34,981 nt of DNA from a virus: IMG/VR virus record IMGVR_UViG_3300034072_000142, positions 1 through 34,981 of that record. The stretch is one strand, 5' to 3'. A program made the translations under genes and the position numbers. Below are positions 24,261 to 31,661 of the stretch, one piece after another (the stretch's first letter is position 1; each line of letters begins with the position of its first letter). The notes beneath the pieces are model-generated. The model was not told where the DNA came from, did no database searches, and saw only the letters and a program-made list of their open reading frames with translations.

Positions 24261-24733
24261 TTCCTAACCTTTGCTCGTTGTTTTGCCGCCCAAAGATCCA
24301 TATGAGCACTCATAAGAGATCCCAGACGATCTAGGGCAGATGATGCCATTGATTGAAAAGAGTTTCGTATAAACGGTCTTGCAGGTTGTTCAGCAGTGCC
24401 AAATTCTATCGCTTCGGCTGCGGGCCTGTATTCGCCCTTCTCATCTCGATAGCCGACACCAACATCGACAAATCCGTAAGCGATTGTGTCTCTATTGAGA
24501 TATTTTTTGGCTTTGTCTTTACGAGTTGCGACTTTTGCGCCGTTGCGGATCTTAAGCTGTAGCTTTCCTGTGTCAACCGGGGCTCTACTCTTAACCGCCG
24601 CCTTCACTGGCTCCATTGAAGATTTGAGCGCAGGAAGTAAAGAGCGACGAGCTTTGGTCGTGCCAAATTCCTCGGCTAGCAGTAGTAGGGAGTTTTCAAA
24701 TTCTTTGAATCCCTTGACTTCAATTTTGCCCAC
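24257..24733 (-). CDS. HK97 gp10-like tail/head-tail completion protein
   Basis: The product has 158 residues. It carries the family features SRAPVDTGKLQLKIRNGAKV (about 49-68) and AIEFGTAEQPARPFIRNSFQ (about 108-127). These proteins complete the tail or head-tail join in HK97-like phages. Here the gene lies after the tube gene rather than between connector and terminator, an unusual order. It overlaps both neighbours slightly. Confidence 0.82.
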   Translation of the reverse strand: MGKIEVKGFKEFENSLLLLAEEFGTTKARRSLLPALKSSMEPVKAAVKSRAPVDTGKLQLKIRNGAKVATRKDKAKKYLNRDTIAYGFVDVGVGYRDEKGEYRPAAEAIEFGTAEQPARPFIRNSFQSMASSALDRLGSLMSAHMDLWAAKQRAKVRK

Positions 24734-24944
24734 TGGTGACGATCCGCCTGAAAATGTGATCGTTGAGCTTTAGGACGTAGTCAACAACTTCATCAGGTGT
24801 CATGCAGTCAGCATGATTCGCTGCGATTTGATGGCATAGAGCAATGTTGATGAGACGCTGTTGCGGATACCCAAACCAGTTCTTAGCACCGGTCTGGGCC
24901 TGCGTGATGAGATAGCTCAGAAGATCGTCACTCGCTCGCTGCAT
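24720..24944 (-). CDS. Small unknown protein of the tail module
   Basis: This 74-residue helical protein begins MQRASDDLLSYLITQAQTGA and contains YPQQRLINIALCHQIAANHA and MTPDEVVDYVLKLNDHIF. No family is recognised. It is coupled to both neighbours by overlaps of 14 and 17 bases. A role in tail assembly is inferred from position only. Confidence 0.65.
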   Translation of the reverse strand: MQRASDDLLSYLITQAQTGAKNWFGYPQQRLINIALCHQIAANHADCMTPDEVVDYVLKLNDHIFRRIVTSGQN

Positions 24945-25110
24945 ATTGCCTCATCACATTGAGACAGACAGCTTCAGCGGCTTCGGCTTCCTGTAAGGCG
25001 GCATCCACCTCTTGAAGGGTAAAGGGATGCCCCTTTGCCATTGCATGAAGGTCACCCCTAAATTCCACCATCAGCGCTACTAATTCATCAAGTGTTGTTT
25101 GACCAGCCAT
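24928..25110 (-). CDS. Small unknown protein after the tail tube gene
   Basis: The product is 60 residues from ATG 25110, chosen over a longer frame because AGGGG lies 8 bases upstream and the longer frame sits on the tube gene. It begins MAGQTTLDELVALMVEFRGD and is helical and acidic (EVDAALQEAEAAEAV). It overlaps the tube gene by 23 bases. The function is unknown. Confidence 0.6.
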   Translation of the reverse strand: MAGQTTLDELVALMVEFRGDLHAMAKGHPFTLQEVDAALQEAEAAEAVCLNVMRQYAASE

Positions 25111-25582
25111 ATTGATTGCCCCTCGGATGAATGGTGAACGTGACTTGAGCTTCAGCGCCGGGAGCTGGATCAATCGTCCACTGCGATACGCGACCATTAA
25201 AAGCGTAATTCACAATGTTAGTGCCATCCGTCGCTGAGATCACGAACGTACGGTCAATTGTGCCGTTGTAAGCATCCGCACGAAGCAAAAGAAGGTTTGT
25301 GTCGGCAGGGTTCCACGCCGCTACAACCGTCATACTGGTGGGTGCAGACTGAACCGGAATCTTGTCAGATTGACGCGAGCCAGCAACTGCAAAGTTGGCA
25401 ACCGCATCGTCTTGACCAAATGCTGGAATTGCCTCAACCGGAACAAGATTGCCAGAGACAGCAATCGCGGAAGTCGAAGCGTAAACGCTAAGATTGGCCG
25501 TTGTTAAAACGGTTGGAGTAGCCCCCGGCTGGCAATACAAGGAGGCTGAAAAGCCGGGTAAAACTTTATTGGGAAGAGCCAT
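25088..25582 (-). CDS. Major tail tube protein
   Basis: The product is 164 residues, beginning MALPNKVLPGFSASLYCQPG. It is a beta-rich protein with SVYASTSAIAVSGNLVPVEA, an IPAFGQDDAVANFAVAG segment, SMTVVAAWNPADTNLLLLRA and a closing AEAQVTFTIHPRG. Its length, composition and place after the tail terminator fit a siphovirus tube subunit. It would stack as hexameric rings around the tape measure protein. Confidence 0.82.
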   Translation of the reverse strand: MALPNKVLPGFSASLYCQPGATPTVLTTANLSVYASTSAIAVSGNLVPVEAIPAFGQDDAVANFAVAGSRQSDKIPVQSAPTSMTVVAAWNPADTNLLLLRADAYNGTIDRTFVISATDGTNIVNYAFNGRVSQWTIDPAPGAEAQVTFTIHPRGNQYGWSNNT

Positions 25583-25591
25583 TTTTCACCT

Positions 25592-25996
25592 CTACGCAGG
25601 AATGTCTAAAGTGCAATCAAGAACGATTTGATTTAATTTGCTGTCGTTGTCGTATGTGTGAAAGAGCCAATCTACATCGACCTTTGACACAAAAAAGAGA
25701 CCACCAAAAGTGCCCTGAAAACCGTGTAGCGCGTCCACAATCTGCTGCGCCTTGCTGAAACAATTTGCCATCAACTGAGCAAATACAGTCGCCTGAAAAA
25801 CTGGTCTGTCTATACCCTTAACCGACTGTGGCCCTGTGTAAACCGGCTGGTGAACATCTCTGAGCTGCCACGTTACAAAGGTCGGTTCGCTTGCAAAGTT
25901 TCGGTTGAACACTGCATAAACCGGTGTCGGCGTACAAACCGTGACCAGTTGGGCTTGTATCGCTTGAGCATAAACAACCGCGCTATTTTGCCCCAT
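25592..25996 (-). CDS. Tail terminator-like protein (DUF3168-like)
   Basis: The product has 134 residues. The layout AVVYAQAIQAQLVTVCTPTP, TFVTWQLRDVHQPVYTGPQS and FQATVFAQLMANCFSKAQQI followed by DALHGFQG is that of tail completion/terminator proteins, with the paired helices typical of DUF3168. It sits between the stopper and the tube genes, as expected. Confidence 0.75.
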   Translation of the reverse strand: MGQNSAVVYAQAIQAQLVTVCTPTPVYAVFNRNFASEPTFVTWQLRDVHQPVYTGPQSVKGIDRPVFQATVFAQLMANCFSKAQQIVDALHGFQGTFGGLFFVSKVDVDWLFHTYDNDSKLNQIVLDCTLDIPA

Positions 25997-25997
25997 A

Positions 25998-26339
25998 TCA
26001 GACTGCCACGCTAGGTTCGTTTCGATAACACATCAGCGAGACCCATTGTCTGTCATCGTGCTCAAAAACCTCTGCGATTCGCCAGCTATTTCCCCGAAAC
26101 GTGACCGAGTAATCTTCCTGATTATCCGAGATCGTTCTCATGTTGGGCGTGTAGTTCACGATGAAGTCCATCATGTTGTCGTACTGCCTGAACTTCTCTA
26201 ACGTGCGAATTCGATTGTGAACCGACTTAGTCTTTGCTCGCGTCTTGAACCACAGCGTCTCTACCGTCGTTTGCTCACCCAAATTAGTGACCGTAAACGA
26301 CAGGTTGTTGATACTTATCTCATCGACGCGTAAGACCAT
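25998..26339 (-). CDS. Head closure/stopper-like protein
   Basis: This 113-residue beta-rich protein contains TLWFKTRAKTKSVHNRIRTL, VNYTPNMRTISDNQEDYSVT and NSWRIAEVFEHDDRQWVSLM. The last segment recalls the core of SPP1 gp16-type head-tail joining proteins. Its place between the connector and the tail terminator supports this. The start ATG overlaps the connector stop by one base. Confidence 0.72.
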   Translation of the reverse strand: MVLRVDEISINNLSFTVTNLGEQTTVETLWFKTRAKTKSVHNRIRTLEKFRQYDNMMDFIVNYTPNMRTISDNQEDYSVTFRGNSWRIAEVFEHDDRQWVSLMCYRNEPSVAV

Positions 26340-26983
26340 TACATCACCAACGGCTTGTAGGGTCTAAGAAGCTGATCCACTGCCCACGGAATCTGCTTTA
26401 GATTCTCAGCAGATGTAGCCGAGCGATTGTTATACAAGTGAGTGAGAAGCATGAGACCAGCTTGCTTGACAACGGGATACTGACCAATGACCGAGCCCTG
26501 TAGGGTGTACTGGCAAAGCATTGGAGCAGTCATGTAAGTGTTGATGTTGTTGGGAACCTCGAACAGAACCACTTTGTTCCCGGTGGGATCGTAGTAATAA
26601 TTTGAGCTTGTAATCGTCGTGAGTGTCGGCGGATTAAGGTCGGTGTAATACTTCACCCAGTTTATCGTTACGCCATTTTGAGATACTTCGGGAAGATCAA
26701 GACTTACGGGTGCAGCCATAAGCCCTGAGATCATGTAAGAGGCTTGATAAGTCACATTGAAGATCGGGGTACCTAAGTAGTCCTCAATCGCCATCCGTGT
26801 AGCGAGTTCTAACTGACTTAAATAATCGTCCTGCGATTCATCCTGAAACAAATTCAACTGGTTGGTTATTTCCTCAAACGTCAGCCATTGAGTAATCGGA
26901 TCTCGATTACTCGCGACCACTTTCGAGTAGTTGAACGGGTTTCTAGAACCCGCTCCGAAGTTACCTTGCAGTTGTGATGGCAT
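26339..26983 (-). CDS. Head-tail connector (HK97 gp6-like)
   Basis: The product has 214 residues. WLTFEEITNQLNLFQDESQD, then YLSQLELATRMAIEDYLGTP and a closing helical YPVVKQAGLMLLTHLYNNRS match gp6-type connector proteins, which form a ring below the portal. The beta-rich centre (about 85-160) is the usual inserted domain. It lies 2 bases after the second capsid gene. Confidence 0.82.
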   Translation of the reverse strand: MPSQLQGNFGAGSRNPFNYSKVVASNRDPITQWLTFEEITNQLNLFQDESQDDYLSQLELATRMAIEDYLGTPIFNVTYQASYMISGLMAAPVSLDLPEVSQNGVTINWVKYYTDLNPPTLTTITSSNYYYDPTGNKVVLFEVPNNINTYMTAPMLCQYTLQGSVIGQYPVVKQAGLMLLTHLYNNRSATSAENLKQIPWAVDQLLRPYKPLVM

Positions 26984-26985
26984 CT

Positions 26986-28011
26986 TTAAGTTCCGATCAA
27001 ACGAACGCCAGCAGTTACATCACGAACGGTCGAGACCATCCGCTTCTCAGCATAGATCGTAATCGTTCCCGGCTGGGTCTGCTCCATTCTCTGAAGCGTC
27101 ATCTCCGAGTGATCGACGATCCACATAAACCGAGGCCAGTTTGCAAGATAGATTGGAGAAGCGCCAGCAGCGGGAGCGTCTAAGTAAGGATTCGCAATCA
27201 CAGGCCACCCCATGATGTTTACCGCAGGGCCTTCGTCCTTTTCGCCGACTTCAACAAGTGCGTAAGAATTACCAGAGTGTGCATATTCTCTGAGAATCTG
27301 AATCGCTGTTGGGTGCATCATCCACGCAGTTCCCGGCATTCTCCAAAACTGACCGGGAAGGGCATTAGCAACGTCTACAAGCGTTTCCCACTCAAGATTT
27401 GTGTGTGTAAAGCCAACCGTGTTAAGTGTGTGTATGCCCGCCGTTATGGCCGTTCCTGACGTTCCGTAAGCAGCGGATGATCCAGCAGTACCAGCGTACA
27501 TCTTCAAGCCTCTAAGGCCGTTTGTAGCGCCTGTGGAGGTCGTTGTAGATCCTGCTTGATCGTTATTGATTGCCATCGACGCGGCTTCGATCTGGCTGAA
27601 TTCCATTGCGAGATCTTCGACGAGTGCCGCATCTAATCCGTTAATGTCGTCCATCGCCGCAGCCCTGATTGGCATCTGAGCGGAAATAACACGCATCGGA
27701 AGCTGCCAAATACTGGTGGCGATATTGGGTGAGCCTGAGTTGGCGTTGACCGTGTATCCCCACGGGTTGGTGGAGTTAGCAGCGTTACCTGTTTTGACAA
27801 CAAACTGAATATCCGAGTCTGCCGTCATTGTCTGATTTGCATAAACCCGAAATGGGTTCCAGTAACGCAGTGATGCAAAAACATCCTCGTTATAAACGCG
27901 ACCACCAACCCCACTGCCTGAGCCGGTTAGGGCTGAGGCTTCCGCGAGGTTGACAGTGCTTTTGCCCTCGTGGAGAGCCTTTTTCAAGCCTTCCAAAATA
28001 ACCTGTTTCAT
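26986..28011 (-). CDS. Second HK97-fold capsid protein, lacking the scaffold domain
   Basis: The product is 341 residues from ATG 28011, with GGAGA 4 bases upstream. It aligns along its length with the first capsid protein: EASALTGSGSGVGGR, NPWGYTVNA, TSIWQLP, PIRAAAMDDINGLDA, INNDQAG, NGLRGL, and a shared ending TITIYAEKRMVSTVRDVTAG. By eye the matched blocks are roughly 40-45% identical. It lacks the 75-90 residue coiled N-terminal delta domain. It may be a minor vertex or lattice subunit, or an alternative major capsid protein. Confidence 0.85.
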   Translation of the reverse strand: MKQVILEGLKKALHEGKSTVNLAEASALTGSGSGVGGRVYNEDVFASLRYWNPFRVYANQTMTADSDIQFVVKTGNAANSTNPWGYTVNANSGSPNIATSIWQLPMRVISAQMPIRAAAMDDINGLDAALVEDLAMEFSQIEAASMAINNDQAGSTTTSTGATNGLRGLKMYAGTAGSSAAYGTSGTAITAGIHTLNTVGFTHTNLEWETLVDVANALPGQFWRMPGTAWMMHPTAIQILREYAHSGNSYALVEVGEKDEGPAVNIMGWPVIANPYLDAPAAGASPIYLANWPRFMWIVDHSEMTLQRMEQTQPGTITIYAEKRMVSTVRDVTAGVRLIGT

Positions 28012-28027
28012 AATCTCTCCAAAAGGG

Positions 28028-28045
28028 AGAGGGCTTGCGCCCTCT
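28028..28045 (-). promoter_or_regulatory. RNA hairpin between the two capsid genes
   Basis: On the minus strand AGAGGGC and GCCCTCT (7 pairs) flank a GCAA tetraloop. A weaker AAAA/TTTT extension follows after three bases. It fills the short gap between the stop of capsid 1 (28050) and the ribosome site of capsid 2. It could act as a partial terminator or an mRNA processing/stability element. Confidence 0.6.
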
Positions 28046-28049
28046 TTTA

Positions 28050-29399
28050 TCAAGCAGCGGTACCAGTCGAGCGATAACGCACACCAGCGTTAGGATCGCG
28101 CACAGAAGTAGCTGCACGAGTCTCGCCGTAGAACGTGATCGAACCGGGGAGCGTCTGGTCGTAGCGACGGAGAACCATCGAGAGACGCATGACGATCGTG
28201 TGGAACTGCTGCCAATCCGCGAAGTACATCGGATAGTAAGACGTAGTTCCTGCTGCGCCGGTGGTGGGCTGGCTGGGGTTATCAAGGTACTTGTTGACTG
28301 CAACCTTGAAGCCGAGCAACTCACCAACGATGCCATCAGTGCGTGACACACCGTCAACATAGATCGGACGGCCTTGCAGATCGACTAACCCACGGATGCC
28401 CTGAAGCAGGATCGGGTTAATCATGAACGCTGCTGTCGGTGTCCAATACTGCTGTGGCAGGCTGTAAATAAAGTTCACTACGTCTTTGTAGTTCACGTTA
28501 TTTGCTGCTACCGTGTTGGCGTTAGTCGTGAGCTGGTCATAGGTAGCAAGCGAGTGCAGACCGTTAGTGGTTGCAGTTCCTGACGTACCGAAAGCAGCCG
28601 TCGAGCAAGATCCACCCGTGTAAGTGCTGTTTGCACCGCCGTACTGATCCAAACCGCGCAGACCATCAGCGCCACCCGTCGTTACCGAGGTTCCGGTGCC
28701 CGACTGATCGTTGTTCTGGATCATCGAGGTTGCCATTGCCTGCTGGAATTCCATCAGCATATCGTCAACAACGTTAGCCTCAAGGCCGTCGATGTCATCA
28801 AGTGCTGCGGTACGGATGGGGAACTGAGCGTTCAAGTCCTTAAGGATCACCTGCCAAATGCTTGTGGCTTCAGTCGTGGGTGCGCCGTTGTTCTGAACGG
28901 TGTAGCCCCACTGTGCGCCCGCGTTGCCCTGCTTCACTCTAAATTGATATGCAGAGCCGTCAGTTGCAACGATGCGCGACAGATCCATTAAGGGGTTTCC
29001 GAGACGCTTTGCAGCGAAAACGGGATCGTAAGCAGTACGGCCACCAACGTCGTAACCCGAAGCCGTAAGAGCCGAGGCTTCCTTGATGTACGCTTCGCAC
29101 TGGTCCACAGATTCAAAGATCTTGACTTCGCGCTCAATGTTGTTACCGGCCTTTACGTACTCCTTAAGAACGTCTTTGAATCGACGATTTGCTTCGCCAC
29201 GGACGGTCTTATGAATAGGACGGATGATTGAAGGGGCGGCAACTTTTGCCTCTAATGCGGCAATCTTTGCTTCGGTTTCGGTTTTAAGAGCCTCGACAGC
29301 CTCAGCAACTTTTACTTCGACGGCCTGAGCGGTTTCTGCCAATTTGGCAGCGCTAGATGCTTCGATTGCATCCAGTTTTTCAATGACTTTTTCCAACAT
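28050..29399 (-). CDS. Major capsid protein (HK97 fold) with scaffold domain
   Basis: The product is 449 residues from ATG 29399, with AGGAG 8 bases upstream. The first 60 residues are a coiled coil of Ala/Glu/Lys (AVEVKVAEAVEALKTETEAK), the delta/scaffold domain that the protease normally removes. An HK97-fold shell domain follows (EASALTASGYDVGGR, SIWQVILKDLNAQFPIRTAA, LDDIDGLEANVVDDMLMEFQ) with the usual closing PGSITFYGETRAATSVRDPN. It ends with tandem stops TGA TAA. It is the main shell subunit. Confidence 0.93.
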   Translation of the reverse strand: MLEKVIEKLDAIEASSAAKLAETAQAVEVKVAEAVEALKTETEAKIAALEAKVAAPSIIRPIHKTVRGEANRRFKDVLKEYVKAGNNIEREVKIFESVDQCEAYIKEASALTASGYDVGGRTAYDPVFAAKRLGNPLMDLSRIVATDGSAYQFRVKQGNAGAQWGYTVQNNGAPTTEATSIWQVILKDLNAQFPIRTAALDDIDGLEANVVDDMLMEFQQAMATSMIQNNDQSGTGTSVTTGGADGLRGLDQYGGANSTYTGGSCSTAAFGTSGTATTNGLHSLATYDQLTTNANTVAANNVNYKDVVNFIYSLPQQYWTPTAAFMINPILLQGIRGLVDLQGRPIYVDGVSRTDGIVGELLGFKVAVNKYLDNPSQPTTGAAGTTSYYPMYFADWQQFHTIVMRLSMVLRRYDQTLPGSITFYGETRAATSVRDPNAGVRYRSTGTAA

Positions 29400-29410
29400 T
29401 TTGAAATCTC

Positions 29411-30169
29411 CTAACGGGTTGAAATAGCTTTCAGCAACTCGCGGTATTCGAGCGCTTTCAGCAACTCCGCCGCATCAGACTCACTCTGAGTGGCAGTTTG
29501 TTGATCACCCACAGCATCACGCTGTTCCAAAATGGCTTTCAACACACCGGACGCGGCGGTCGCATCCCGGCGAGATAGCCCTGCATCACGCAAAGCCTTC
29601 TCAATCGTTCTCGGATTGGGTTTTGTACCCATCCAATACTCAAGTCTACTGATCTCAGCCTTTGGGTTATTAGGCTGCATCACGATAGAAACCTCGGCTA
29701 GGCCACCTTTGACGATCTGAAAGAACATGTCGGGATCGTCTGTAGGATCGCCATTCTCATCAACCATTTGATACTCATCGGCATACGCACCGACAGACAC
29801 GCCACCAACCATTCTCGGGCTTTCCTTCATGATGGTGTACAGATCGGAGCCAGCAGTGGTGTTCAGGAAGATCTTTCCTGTGCCGGTCATGCCTTCTTCG
29901 GTAATGTCGAACTTCGACCATTCGCCGACAGGCATCATGTCGGAAGAGTGCTGAAAGTACATCGGAAGTGGCCTTCCTTCGTCCATCCACATCTCGTGCC
30001 ACGCCTCAAAAGCCTCGGGCGTATAAAAGAACCGTCGACCGTCTGCGCCTTCTCTTGCGCCCCACGTCGTAAGAGTGGCTTCGATTTCACCCGTAGGTCC
30101 TGAAGCCTCGTCGGCTTTACGGCCTAATTCGACCTTAGCCTCGTAGAAAAAGGTGATTTGCTTAGCCAT
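29411..30169 (-). CDS. Prohead maturation protease (HK97 U35-type)
   Basis: The product is 252 residues from ATG 30169 (MAKQITFFYEAKVELG), with AAGGA 8 bases upstream. A longer start at 30196 is less likely. The His in MYFQHSSDMMPVGEW (H74) and the Ser in MVGGVSVGAYA (S125) are the expected catalytic pair. FQIVKGGLAEVSIVMQPNNP closes the catalytic domain. A helical, Glu/Ala-rich C-terminal tail (about 180-252) may bind the scaffold. It should cleave the N-terminal domain of the major capsid protein. Confidence 0.92.
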   Translation of the reverse strand: MAKQITFFYEAKVELGRKADEASGPTGEIEATLTTWGAREGADGRRFFYTPEAFEAWHEMWMDEGRPLPMYFQHSSDMMPVGEWSKFDITEEGMTGTGKIFLNTTAGSDLYTIMKESPRMVGGVSVGAYADEYQMVDENGDPTDDPDMFFQIVKGGLAEVSIVMQPNNPKAEISRLEYWMGTKPNPRTIEKALRDAGLSRRDATAASGVLKAILEQRDAVGDQQTATQSESDAAELLKALEYRELLKAISTR

Positions 30170-30266
30170 TGATCGGTTCCTTTTTAACCATTCCATCCAC
30201 TAACTTAGGCTTTGGCTTCCTCTTGTCTGCCGCTGCCTTGAGTTTCTCTAACAGTTCCTTAAGCAT
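30162..30266 (-). CDS. Possible small basic peptide between portal and protease
   Basis: This 34-residue open frame runs from ATG 30266 (MLKELLEKLKAAADKRKPKP), overlapping the portal stop by 8 bases and the protease start by 8. It is a helix followed by a basic tail (KLVDGMVKKEPING). The overlaps on both sides favour real coupling. The ribosome site is weak and the frame could be chance. Confidence 0.4.
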   Translation of the reverse strand: MLKELLEKLKAAADKRKPKPKLVDGMVKKEPING

Positions 30267-31653
30267 TTCCGGCTCTGCCTGTCTTACCCACCACTTTAAG
30301 GTTTCCACCACCGCCAGTGTCTTGCGGAGAGCTACCGGGGAGAGCGCTATCGCCACCAGCGGCAAGCAACAGATCATCAGCACCATCGAGAGAGTTAAGT
30401 CCCAGATATTCGCGGGCCTCATTCTGCGTAAGAATCCCATTCTTGACTCCTGCAACGACATAGTTCATTTGATCCAGCGGAGCGCCCTTCAGGAAGTCTT
30501 GTGTCTGAAACTGAACGTGTAAATTCGGATAGCCTTTTAGCAGCGACAATTTTAACCGCTGCTCAACGTTCGTGATAAACGGCATCATCGTTGACTTATA
30601 GAACTCGTCCAGCATTGTTTGCGTGTTGTTGTACTTCGACTCACCGACTCCGATCATCGCGGGAGGTACACCAAACAATCCGCAGATCCGCGTCATCGTT
30701 TGTTTCTTAAGCTCTCTAGCATCCACATCCTGCAACGTGAGAGGCTTGATCGCTTCGTAGGTCATGCCCTGATCCAACAACATAGACTGCCCCGGCTTGC
30801 TCTGATCCGAGGGCTGGCTGTTAAGCATGTTTGTCCACGCTTCTTTTAGCCTGCTGGCGATCTCTTTGAACTTTGAATCGGGGATAACTTGCTCGGTGCG
30901 GAACAAACCAGATGGTTTAGCGCCGTTAAGCATGATGAAGTTGGAATAGAGATCAATATCCTGATCTAAGGAAACCAACTCGACAGCTTGCAATCGGTTA
31001 AACGAACTGGAACCCTGCCACGGCTCAGACTTCGTGTGCATCACCTGAAAGTATTTGAGTGGCTCGTCCTTGTTGAAGCCGTAGGACGAACTGGTAAGCG
31101 TGTAAAACGGATAACGCGTCTCTGAGATCCTCGGCACGATCAGCGTCGAGTCTAAGACGTACATCTCAAGCGGAATCTGCGTCGGTTCCTGTGCGTCTTT
31201 CCTCCAGAGTAATACGAAAGTCTCACCGGCCAGCTCATGCCACATCGTGAACTGATACCAAAACTCGTATTGACTCTGGAAGTTGTTAGGATTCGCAAGA
31301 AGGTTAAGAACGCTTGCAGCTCGGCTCTTTTCGCGCTCAGGAACGCTCGGATCGGTCTGTGTGTCTACAAATGTGCCGTCAGCCTGCTTAGACATGATTT
31401 TGACGGGCAATTGAGCAAGAGAACGTGCTTTTGCCCCTACGCAAGCCATTACAGTCGAGTTTCTAGCAAGTGTCGTTATATCGACAGTTCGACCTGCCTC
31501 GTTAACAGCAGAGGTCGTTACGTAAAGTAATTGATTAGAACCGTAGCCCTGCCCCTTACCACGGAGCATGACGTTGTTTCCGAGGACGCTATTCCCGAAT
31601 AAAGAGTTACTTTCGGCCTTTGTTTTACGCTTGAATACGTCGAATAAGCCCAT
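30259..31653 (-). CDS. Portal protein (HK97 type)
   Basis: The product has 464 residues. The N-terminus MGLFDVFKRKTKAESNSLFG, then TTLARNSTVMACVGAKARSL, QFTMWHELAGETFVLLWRKD and FNRLQAVELVSLDQDIDLYS are typical of the phage_portal family. ICGLFGVPPAMIGVGESKYN and QTMLDEFYKSTMMPFITNVE are the conserved stem/clip signature. It forms the dodecameric DNA channel. The C-terminus is Gly-rich (GSSPQDTGGGGNLKVVG). Confidence 0.93.
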   Translation of the reverse strand: MGLFDVFKRKTKAESNSLFGNSVLGNNVMLRGKGQGYGSNQLLYVTTSAVNEAGRTVDITTLARNSTVMACVGAKARSLAQLPVKIMSKQADGTFVDTQTDPSVPEREKSRAASVLNLLANPNNFQSQYEFWYQFTMWHELAGETFVLLWRKDAQEPTQIPLEMYVLDSTLIVPRISETRYPFYTLTSSSYGFNKDEPLKYFQVMHTKSEPWQGSSSFNRLQAVELVSLDQDIDLYSNFIMLNGAKPSGLFRTEQVIPDSKFKEIASRLKEAWTNMLNSQPSDQSKPGQSMLLDQGMTYEAIKPLTLQDVDARELKKQTMTRICGLFGVPPAMIGVGESKYNNTQTMLDEFYKSTMMPFITNVEQRLKLSLLKGYPNLHVQFQTQDFLKGAPLDQMNYVVAGVKNGILTQNEAREYLGLNSLDGADDLLLAAGGDSALPGSSPQDTGGGGNLKVVGKTGRAGNA

Positions 31654-31661
31654 TTTTACCC

